Of a stretch of DNA of 21,116 bases, positions 7,861 to 14,653 are shown piece by piece. The DNA lies in assembly GCA_945888535.1 (NCBI GenBank), contig CAMDAN010000037.1, positions 1 through 21,116 on the forward strand, read 5' to 3'. The position numbers and the translations under genes are program-made. Below the pieces are notes generated by a model. That model was not told the DNA's origin. It made no database searches and saw only the letters and a program-made list of their open reading frames with translations. This DNA is from Bordetella parapertussis (GTDB lineage Bacteria; Pseudomonadota; Gammaproteobacteria; Burkholderiales; Burkholderiaceae_C). How positions within the stretch are numbered: the stretch's first letter is position 1; each line of letters begins with the position of its first letter.

Positions 7861-8493
7861 ATGAATTCCGCCATTTCAACTGCCAAACAGATTCGCCAGC
7901 GCATTTTGGAAATGCCCGTCGGGGAGCCCTTCAGCCCAACGGCGTTCTTGGATTGCGGAACACGTGCGTCTGTGGACCAATCCTTGTCTCGACAGGTCAA
8001 GGCGGGCTCGATCACGCGTGTAACCCGTGGCCTTTTTGTTCGCCCGGAGATAAACCGTTTTGTTGGAAAGGTAATGCCCTCACCAATGAAGGTGGCTGAA
8101 GCCCTCGCAAAAACCACTGAATCCATCGTTCAGGTCCACGGTGCGGAAGCAGCCCGTCAGTTCGAGCTGACTACGCAGACGCCCTCACAAGCCGTCTTCT
8201 CAACCTCTGGTCCTTCTAAGCGTATTCGCTTGGGCAATATGGAGATCCGTCTTCAACACGTCTGTCAGCGCAAGTTGGCTCTGGCCGGCCGGCCGGCCGG
8301 AGTGGCATTGGCCGCGCTCTGGTATGTGGGCAAACACGAGGTGAAGCCATCGCTGTTCGCAAAAATACGAGAAAAACTACCCGCCGCCGAATTTGATGCA
8401 TTGAAATCGGTGGCCAGCACCATGCCATCGTGGATGAGCGACGCTCTGTTTATGTATATGCGATCAGCTTCGGCGGTAAATACGCATGTCTGA
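7861..8493 (+). CDS. AbiEi-like antitoxin of a type IV toxin-antitoxin system (DUF6088-type)
   Basis: A 210-aa protein that begins with a winged-helix DNA-binding region (about 5-65). Its core is of the form SLSRQVKAGSITRVTRGLFVRP (41-62), typical of AbiEi antitoxins, which repress their own promoter and counteract the toxin without binding it directly. The rest resembles the DUF6088 domain. ATG 7861 is chosen because the promoter at 7825-7853 would start transcription there; the frame upstream is open to a TTG at 7825, inside the -35. The gene overlaps the toxin gene by 8 bases, so translation is coupled. A GGCC tandem tract at 8283-8300 encodes residues 141-147. The module is an accessory insertion between eamA and the cyanophycin locus. 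Confidence 0.85.
   Translation: MNSAISTAKQIRQRILEMPVGEPFSPTAFLDCGTRASVDQSLSRQVKAGSITRVTRGLFVRPEINRFVGKVMPSPMKVAEALAKTTESIVQVHGAEAARQFELTTQTPSQAVFSTSGPSKRIRLGNMEIRLQHVCQRKLALAGRPAGVALAALWYVGKHEVKPSLFAKIREKLPAAEFDALKSVASTMPSWMSDALFMYMRSASAVNTHV
8283..8300. repeat. GGCC tetranucleotide tandem tract (4.5 units)
   Basis: Four and a half head-to-tail GGCC units lie inside the antitoxin reading frame. The unit length is not a multiple of three, so gain or loss of one unit would shift the frame of the antitoxin. The tract is also self-complementary along its whole length. Confidence 0.9.
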
Positions 8494-9490
8494 ATCTTTC
8501 CTGCAGCTTCAAGCCCAAGAGCAATCGCAAATTTACCGAGCTCTTTCGCCGCAACTTGGTCGTTCGCCTTCAGTCTTGGAGAAGGATGTTTGGGTTTGTT
8601 GGGTATTGCAGACTTTATTCACCACGCCAGGGCGTTTACCCATGGCCTTCAAGGGTGGCACATCCCTGTCAAAAGTATTTGGTGCTATCAATCGATTCTC
8701 CGAAGATGTGGATGTCACCCTCGATTACCGTGGCCTTGATCGTTCTTTTGATCCTTTCACTGAAGGCATTTCCAAGAGCCAGTTAAAGAAATTTAGCGAA
8801 GGACTGAAGTTTTTTTTGCAAGATCACTCGCACAAAGTAGTGGCTCCCTATTTTGAAAAAATACTAGCCGCCGAGTTTGGCTCGAAGGGCTTCCGTATCG
8901 AAGTTAGTGCCGACGGTGAACAGTTGCGGGTTCATTACCCCACGGTGCTAGAGGTGTCTGGGAACTATATATCCAACAGCGTGTTAATCGAGTTTGGTGG
9001 ACGCAACATTACTGAGCCCAATGAAGTGCACGAGGTCAGCCCAGATATTGCAGAGTTCGTACCTGCGCTAGTTTTTCCGCGCTCTCAAGTCAGCGTGCTA
9101 TCGCCATTGCGCACCTTTTGGGAGAAGGCCACGTTGATGCATGTCGAGTCGCAGCGCGGTGTATTCCGTCCCAATGCTGAACGTCTGTCACGCCATTGGT
9201 ACGACTTGTCAATGCTTGCCGAAAGAGATATCGGGCAAACGGCATTGACAAGACGGGATTTGCTGATCGATGTGGTGAAGCACAAAAAAGTTTTCTACAA
9301 CACGGCTTACGCAAACTATGACGCCTGTTTGATAGGCCAACTGCGTCTACTCCCTGACCAGATCGTCCTTGTCGCTTTGACGGAAGATTTCCAACGCATG
9401 ATCAGTGCAGGAATGTTTGTTGGCGATCCCCCTTCTTTTCATCTCATCATTGAAAGATTACGATTGTTGGAATTTGAAATAAACCACTAA
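8486..9490 (+). CDS. AbiEii/AbiGii-family nucleotidyltransferase toxin
   Basis: A 334-aa protein of the nucleotidyltransferase superfamily (AbiEii/DUF1814), the toxin of type IV systems that arrest growth, in characterised members by acting on tRNA. It shows the entry motif LEKDVWVCWVL (31-41), GGTSLSK (57-63) followed by the metal-binding pair D74-V-D76, an acidic residue in VLIEFGGR (E169), the FWEK lysine K214, and the conserved RHWYD (236-240). All expected catalytic elements seem present, so the toxin looks active. The ATG at 8486 overlaps the antitoxin stop by 8 bases. Base composition looks somewhat more AT-rich than the flanking housekeeping genes, consistent with transfer. No other phage or transposon genes adjoin it. 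Confidence 0.9.
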   Translation: MSESFLQLQAQEQSQIYRALSPQLGRSPSVLEKDVWVCWVLQTLFTTPGRLPMAFKGGTSLSKVFGAINRFSEDVDVTLDYRGLDRSFDPFTEGISKSQLKKFSEGLKFFLQDHSHKVVAPYFEKILAAEFGSKGFRIEVSADGEQLRVHYPTVLEVSGNYISNSVLIEFGGRNITEPNEVHEVSPDIAEFVPALVFPRSQVSVLSPLRTFWEKATLMHVESQRGVFRPNAERLSRHWYDLSMLAERDIGQTALTRRDLLIDVVKHKKVFYNTAYANYDACLIGQLRLLPDQIVLVALTEDFQRMISAGMFVGDPPSFHLIIERLRLLEFEINH

Positions 9491-9554
9491 ATGGTTTTGG
9501 TGAACGCATGGTAGATTTAAATTACTTCAAATAACGCAAAAATCTATTCCAAGC

Positions 9555-10019
9555 TTACAAAAACCGATCCAATATTTTCTTGCTCGCCGCATCCAAAGCA
9601 AACTGATCGCGAACCAAGTACTGAATGCCATGGGTATCGGCGATCAACAGGCTGTGATCGATGCCTACGCGGCGAATGTCTTCATCGCCGCGCAATACGA
9701 ATTCCGTCACGCCGCGGTCGGTTTGCACTGACCAGGTACAAGGCGTTGAAAAACTGGTCACCGAGACGATTCGCTCAATCACTGGCATAAATTCGCGCTG
9801 CTCTAAAGCTGTACGAATCATCTGCTGCGCTTGGGGCGTTGCGTCGCTGAGGTGGTTTAGCCAGCCGACTTCGTGGCCGTCAAGGCTGACCAAGGAAATG
9901 CCTTCTTCCGGGGCTTGGATAGGGAAAGTGCGAACCGGTACGACGCCTTCAAAACGGTCCCCATGGGCATTACTCAAAATCAGTTTGCCAAACGCGTTGC
10001 GCTCGAGTGTGAAGTTCAT
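9555..10019 (-). CDS. DUF1854 family protein linked to cyanophycin genes
   Basis: A 154-aa soluble protein without signal peptide or membrane helix, matching the DUF1854 family as I know it (residues about 25-150, with VSLDGHEVGWL at 44-54). The family recurs beside an ABC transporter and cphA genes in betaproteobacteria and has been labelled cyanophycin-metabolism-associated on that basis; no biochemical function is established. Its ATG overlaps the ABC transporter stop (ATGA), so the two are translationally coupled and probably act together, for instance as a cytoplasmic accessory or regulator of the transporter (inference). It ends convergent with the AbiE toxin gene; the 64-base gap between them is AT-rich and holds no clear terminator. 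Confidence 0.8.
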   Translation of the reverse strand: MNFTLERNAFGKLILSNAHGDRFEGVVPVRTFPIQAPEEGISLVSLDGHEVGWLNHLSDATPQAQQMIRTALEQREFMPVIERIVSVTSFSTPCTWSVQTDRGVTEFVLRGDEDIRRVGIDHSLLIADTHGIQYLVRDQFALDAASKKILDRFL

Positions 10020-12292
10020 GCTTCGCTCCTTGTGACAGCGTCGATGCCTTGTTCAGCATTACGCGCTTGGGCTTGGTAGAGCTTGAAGTAAGCGCCTTCT
10101 GCGGCCATCAAGACATCGTGCGAACCCTCTTCTACGACCTTGCCGCGGTCTAACACCACCAAGCGGTCGGCGCGGTGCAAGGTCGAGAGGCGGTGGGCGA
10201 TGGCGATGGTGGTGCGGCCTTGAACCAGGTTCTCTAAGGCCTTTTGAATTTCCTTTTCGGTTTCGGAATCCACCGATGACGTTGCTTCATCCAAAATCAA
10301 AATACGCGGATCAATCAGCAAAGCGCGGGCAATGGAGATACGCTGGCGCTCGCCGCCGGATAAGCCTTGACCGCGTTCACCGACCATCGAGTCATAGCCT
10401 TGGGGCAGTCGCAAAATAAATTCATGCGCATGGGCAGCTCGCGCAGCGGCCATGATCTCCGCTCGGCTGGCGTGCGGTTTGCCATAAGCGATGTTGTCTG
10501 CAATGGTTCCAAAAAACAAAAAGGGCTCTTGTAAAACCAAACCGATGTTTTGCCGGTAGTCTGAAATCGCATAGGAACGAATATCCACTCCATCGACCCG
10601 AATAGAGCCCTCAGACACATCGTAAAAGCGGCAAATTAAATTCACCAAGGTGCTTTTTCCAGACCCGCTGTGGCCAACCAAACCAATCATTTCTCCGGGG
10701 GCGATATTCAGGTTAATACCCCGGTTGACTTCCCGATTGCCGTAACGAAATCCCACGTCGCGAATCTCAATGCGGCCTTGGACTTTGCCCATGGGCACGG
10801 GTTGCGCGGGCTCGGGAACGCTGGAGACATGGTCCAAGATATCAAAAATACGCTTGGCCGCCGAGGCTGATTTTTGAGTCATCGAGACGATGCGACTCAT
10901 CGAATCCAGACGGCCATAAAACCGCCCGATATAGGCAATCGCAGCGAGCAACATACCAACCGTGATCTGGTCGTTAGCGACCTGCCAAATACCAAACCCC
11001 CAAACCACCAAGAGACCAATTTCCGTGAGCAAAGACACACTGGGCGAAAACAGCGACCAAATTCTGTTGATCCGGTCATTGACGAGCAAGTTATGTTGGT
11101 TGGCATCGCGAAAGCGCTTGGCCTCACGCTGCTCTTGGGCAAAGGCTTTAACGACGCGAATACCTGGGATAGTGTCGGCCAAGACGTTGGTGACCTCGCC
11201 CCACACGCGATCAATTTTTTCAAAACCAGTTTGCAAGCGGTAACGCACAAAGTGAATCATCCAACCGATAAAAGGTAGCGGCACCAAGGTGATCAAGGCC
11301 AGCCACGGGTTCATTGAAAACAGAATCACGGCCGTCATCAAAATCATCACCACATCGCTGGCGAAGTCGGTGAGGTGCAAGGACAAATACACCGCGATGC
11401 GGTCGCTTTCGCTGCCCACGCGAGACAGTAAATCACCGGTGCGCTTGCCGCCAAAATATTCGAGCGACAAGCGCAGCAGATGCTCGTACGTGGTGGTGCG
11501 CAAGTCGGCCGCAATGCGCTCCGAGGCCAGCGCCAAGATATAGGTTTTAGCCCAACTCAAACCCCACGCCAACAGGCCAGAGCCTAAGAGGCCCGAGAGG
11601 TACCACGCAATGGTGGTGGGTTCAATATGCTGCCCGTTTTGAAAGGGAATCAGTACTTCATCAACCAAAGGAATCGTCAGATAAGGCGGAACTTGGCTGG
11701 CTGCGGTTCCCAAGAGCATGAGGGCAAAACCGGCCAATAACTGACCTCGGTAAGGTTGGGCAAAGCGCCACAAGCGCAGCAGCGTCCAGGTGGACGGCGG
11801 GGTGTGGATGACTTTGGTACAGACAGGGCACTCTTCTGCATCAGCCTCTAAAGGGGCCTTGCAACTCGGGCACACCGAGTTCAGCACGGGGGCTAAAGCG
11901 TAGCCACTGTGGACGCTTTCGTTGTGCGCAAGGAATTGATCCACCAAGCGCAGAGCGTGTAAATTTTGGCCCAAGGTAAAGCGCCAGTGGTAAAGCAGGC
12001 CGCTGGCGTCGAGTAATTCCAAATGTCCTACGCCGGCGTGGTCGTGGTGTTGCAACACCAAACCACTGCGGTAGTCCCAACTGCGCCACTGCGAATCCTC
12101 GGGCGAAAAGCTTAATAAACGCTGATTGGTTGCCAGAACCAAGCCTTTGACAAAGTGCAAACGCGTGTCTAAGTCAACCTCCAAGGCCGCCCACACGTTC
12201 TCATGGGCTTGGAGTTGCGACATTGCCTGGGTTTGCCAATGGGGGGGCAAATCACCAGAAAAAGACAAGGCAACAGGGACTTCAATGGTCAT
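10016..12292 (-). CDS. Type I ABC exporter (fused TMD-NBD) with N-terminal zinc ribbon, cyanophycin-associated
   Basis: A 758-aa half-transporter. Residues 1-135 form an extra cytosolic domain of unknown fold, followed by a zinc ribbon with CPSC (141-144) and CPVC (155-158). A six-helix exporter membrane domain follows (about 175-470), then a complete ATPase domain (about 505-745): Walker A GHSGSGKS (540-547), Q588, signature LSGGE (644-648), Walker B LILDE with catalytic E669, and switch histidine H700. All ATPase residues are present, so it should be an active exporter, presumably a homodimer in the inner membrane. The substrate is unknown. It is divergent from cphA' across 184 bases and coupled to the DUF1854 gene. 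The N-terminal domain and zinc ribbon are not part of ordinary lipid A or drug exporters. A run of seven Cs lies near its 5' end (complement of 12241-12247). Confidence 0.9.
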   Translation of the reverse strand: MTIEVPVALSFSGDLPPHWQTQAMSQLQAHENVWAALEVDLDTRLHFVKGLVLATNQRLLSFSPEDSQWRSWDYRSGLVLQHHDHAGVGHLELLDASGLLYHWRFTLGQNLHALRLVDQFLAHNESVHSGYALAPVLNSVCPSCKAPLEADAEECPVCTKVIHTPPSTWTLLRLWRFAQPYRGQLLAGFALMLLGTAASQVPPYLTIPLVDEVLIPFQNGQHIEPTTIAWYLSGLLGSGLLAWGLSWAKTYILALASERIAADLRTTTYEHLLRLSLEYFGGKRTGDLLSRVGSESDRIAVYLSLHLTDFASDVVMILMTAVILFSMNPWLALITLVPLPFIGWMIHFVRYRLQTGFEKIDRVWGEVTNVLADTIPGIRVVKAFAQEQREAKRFRDANQHNLLVNDRINRIWSLFSPSVSLLTEIGLLVVWGFGIWQVANDQITVGMLLAAIAYIGRFYGRLDSMSRIVSMTQKSASAAKRIFDILDHVSSVPEPAQPVPMGKVQGRIEIRDVGFRYGNREVNRGINLNIAPGEMIGLVGHSGSGKSTLVNLICRFYDVSEGSIRVDGVDIRSYAISDYRQNIGLVLQEPFLFFGTIADNIAYGKPHASRAEIMAAARAAHAHEFILRLPQGYDSMVGERGQGLSGGERQRISIARALLIDPRILILDEATSSVDSETEKEIQKALENLVQGRTTIAIAHRLSTLHRADRLVVLDRGKVVEEGSHDVLMAAEGAYFKLYQAQARNAEQGIDAVTRSEA

Positions 12293-12476
12293 GGATATCC
12301 GTAATTTTTATATAAATGCAGCTGAAAGACACACCTTGAATTGTCAGGCCAACGGCAGTCTCACAGCCGATACTATGCCTGAGTCAGGCGCCCGCTTAAG
12401 GGCAAACCCTCGCTTGAGCGAGAATACACAACGCACCAAGACCAACCCTGGTGGACTGCCGAGTCCATCTCTCTTC
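12293..12476. promoter_or_regulatory. Divergent control region between the ABC transporter and cphA'
   Basis: This 184-base non-coding stretch must hold the promoters of both cyanophycin transcription units. Next to the transporter start is an AT-rich 10-bp palindrome, TTTATATAAA (12307-12316), which could supply a -10 on either strand. TACTAT (12371-12376) is a possible -10 for cphA', without a good -35. CTCGC-TTGA-GCGAG (12409-12422) is a perfect 5-bp inverted repeat that could be an operator or a leader hairpin. No promoter pair matches consensus well, which would fit activator-dependent expression. Confidence 0.5.
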
Positions 12477-14651
12477 ATGACGAGCCAGAAAAACATTGCT
12501 ATTTTGCGGGTCACTTACCTGCGCGGACCCAATATTTGGACCTACCGCCCGGTTATTGAGGCTTGGGTTGATATTGGCACTTTAGAAGATTTCCCTTCCA
12601 ACACCCTGACTGGTTTTTACGACCGCCTCACCACGTGGTTGCCAGGGCTGATCGAGCACAAATGCAGTCCGGGCGTTCGCGGTGGTTTTTTAGAGCGTTT
12701 GCGCGAAGGCACGTGGGCGGCCCATATTTTGGAGCACGTCACCTTAGAGCTTCAAAATTTAGCGGGCATGCAAACCAGTTTTGGTAAAGCCCGCCAAACT
12801 TCGCAGCGCGGGGTGTACAAAGTGGCCTTTCGCACCCGCCAAGAGCAAGTCGGGCGGGCAGCGATGCAAGCCGGTCGCGATTTGCTGGTCGCTGCGATCA
12901 ACGACACGCCTTTTGATTTAAAAGCCGCCCAAGAACATTTAGCTGACATGGTGGATTCTTTGTGCCTGGGCCCCAGCACCGCGCACATTGTGGACGCCGC
13001 CACCGACCGCCATATTCCCCATATCCGCCTGACCGAGGGCAACTTGGTGCAGCTCGGTTATGGAAGCGCCCAACGGCGAATTTGGACCGCTGAGACGGAC
13101 CAAACCAGCGCGATTGCGGAAGAAATTGCCAGCGACAAAGACCTCACGAAATCCTTGCTCAAGGCCTGCGGGGTTCCGGTGCCTGAAGGAGAGTTGGTCA
13201 AAAGCGCGCAAGCCGCTTGGGAGGCAGCACAAAGCGTAGGCTTTCCCGTGGCGCTCAAACCCTATGACGGAAACCACGGACGCGGGGTGTCGCTGGACTT
13301 GCATCAAGAAGGCGAAGTCAAAGCGGCTTACGAGTTAGCCCACCGCAAGGGCGGGGGCAGCGTCATTGTGGAGAAATTTATTGCAGGTGACGAACACCGC
13401 CTTTTGGTCGTAGGTAAACAGGTCATTGCCGCTGCCAAAGGCGACAGCTTGCATGTAGTTGGAGACGGAATATCCAATATTGACGTCCTGGCGGACCAAC
13501 AAATCAACTGCGATCCGCGTCGGGGTCGAGGTGAAGATTCTCCTTTGAACCAAATACTGCCTAGTAACAGCGCTGAAGTTTTGCTCGAGCTCGAGCGGGT
13601 CGGCCTCACGCCTGACAGCATTCCTGCTAAAGACCAAAAAGTATTGATTCAACGCAACGGCAATGTCGCCTTAGACGTCACTGACCAACTGCACCCAAGC
13701 ATTGCTGCGGCCGCCGCTTTGGCAGCCCGCGTTGTTGGCTTGGATATTGCCGGGGTCGACATGGTCTTGGAAGACTGCGCTAAGCCGCTCAAAGCCCAGC
13801 AAGGCGCAGTGATTGAAGTCAACGCCAGCCCAGCCTTGCTATCGCACATCAAGCCATCGAACGGCAATGGCCAACCGGTGGGCAAAGCCATCCTAGCGCA
13901 TTTATTTGAACCCCAAACTACAGGGCGTATCCCCATCATCGGCGTCACAGGAACGCGCAACACGGGCCGTATTTCTCGATTGGTGGCTTGGTTGGTGCAC
14001 ATCAGTGGCAACCATGTCGGCTTAGCGTGTAGCGAGGGCTTGTACCTTGACAGCCGACGCGTTGACGCTCGCGACAGCACCCATTGGGAAGCCGGACAGC
14101 GTATTTTGATGAACCGATCCGTACAAGCGGCTGTGTTTGAAAACCCAAGCACGACGGTATTGGGCGAAGGCCTTGCTTATGACAAGTGCGATGTGGGGGT
14201 GGTGACCGATGTCACTTGGCACGAGAGCTTGCAAGCCTTCGATATTCTTGACGCGGAACAAACTTATAAAGTCGCCCGAACCCAAGTGGACGTGATCTTG
14301 CCGACTGGCACGGCCGTCTTGAACGCACAAGATTCGCAAACGTTAGAGCTGGCTGATTTGTGCGATGGCAAAGTGATTTTTTATGCCTTATCCGAAACCC
14401 ACCCGACTTTGGTAGCCCACCGCCAAGCCGGTGAGCGCGCCGTGTTTGTTAAAAACGGTGCCATTATTTTGGCCCAAGGTCTACAAGAAGTGACCTTGCT
14501 TTCACTCACCAGCCTTAAACCCAGCAAAGCCGCCCAGCCCGAGATGGTGATGGCGGCCGTGGGTGCGGCTTGGGCGCTAGATATCCCTGCCGAGCTGATC
14601 GCTGCGGGGCTTCGCACTTTTGAATCCAACCCCCAAAAAACGCCTTATTAA
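12477..14651 (+). CDS. cphA': Cyanophycin synthetase paralogue CphA' with degenerate Mur-ligase domain
   Basis: A 724-aa relative of cyanophycin synthetase, which builds poly-aspartate with arginine side chains. The N domain (about 1-160) keeps EHKCSPG (60-66) and H83-I-L-E86-H87, the HxxEH motif of the proposed primer-generating hydrolase site. The ATP-grasp domain (about 200-470) keeps K261, the DGNHGRG loop and E447-V-N449, but the family's arginine after EVNAxPxL is replaced by leucine (455). In the Mur-ligase domain the P-loop reads GTRNTGRI (492-499) instead of GTNGKTTT, so ATP binding is very unlikely there, and the C-terminal ligase domain is absent. ATG 12477 is chosen where family similarity begins; ATG 12375 would add 34 low-complexity residues. 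No clear ribosome-binding site. Two bases separate it from cphA. It resembles cyanobacterial CphA2 in plan but is not necessarily orthologous. Confidence 0.9.
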   Translation: MTSQKNIAILRVTYLRGPNIWTYRPVIEAWVDIGTLEDFPSNTLTGFYDRLTTWLPGLIEHKCSPGVRGGFLERLREGTWAAHILEHVTLELQNLAGMQTSFGKARQTSQRGVYKVAFRTRQEQVGRAAMQAGRDLLVAAINDTPFDLKAAQEHLADMVDSLCLGPSTAHIVDAATDRHIPHIRLTEGNLVQLGYGSAQRRIWTAETDQTSAIAEEIASDKDLTKSLLKACGVPVPEGELVKSAQAAWEAAQSVGFPVALKPYDGNHGRGVSLDLHQEGEVKAAYELAHRKGGGSVIVEKFIAGDEHRLLVVGKQVIAAAKGDSLHVVGDGISNIDVLADQQINCDPRRGRGEDSPLNQILPSNSAEVLLELERVGLTPDSIPAKDQKVLIQRNGNVALDVTDQLHPSIAAAAALAARVVGLDIAGVDMVLEDCAKPLKAQQGAVIEVNASPALLSHIKPSNGNGQPVGKAILAHLFEPQTTGRIPIIGVTGTRNTGRISRLVAWLVHISGNHVGLACSEGLYLDSRRVDARDSTHWEAGQRILMNRSVQAAVFENPSTTVLGEGLAYDKCDVGVVTDVTWHESLQAFDILDAEQTYKVARTQVDVILPTGTAVLNAQDSQTLELADLCDGKVIFYALSETHPTLVAHRQAGERAVFVKNGAIILAQGLQEVTLLSLTSLKPSKAAQPEMVMAAVGAAWALDIPAELIAAGLRTFESNPQKTPY

Positions 14652-14653
14652 AT

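Noticed and set aside
9491..9554. Bidirectional terminator between the AbiE toxin gene and DUF1854
   Set aside because: The gap is AT-rich but I could find no convincing stem-loop followed by a T tract on either strand.
12241..12247. Seven-base G run near the 5' end of the ABC transporter as a phase-variation tract
   Set aside because: Seven bases is short for contingency switching, and it simply encodes two prolines (in DLPPHW) in a region without other repeats.
12126..12476. In-frame 117-codon upstream extension of cphA'
   Set aside because: The first part is antisense to the start of the ABC transporter, the rest is low-complexity, and family similarity begins after the ATG at 12477.
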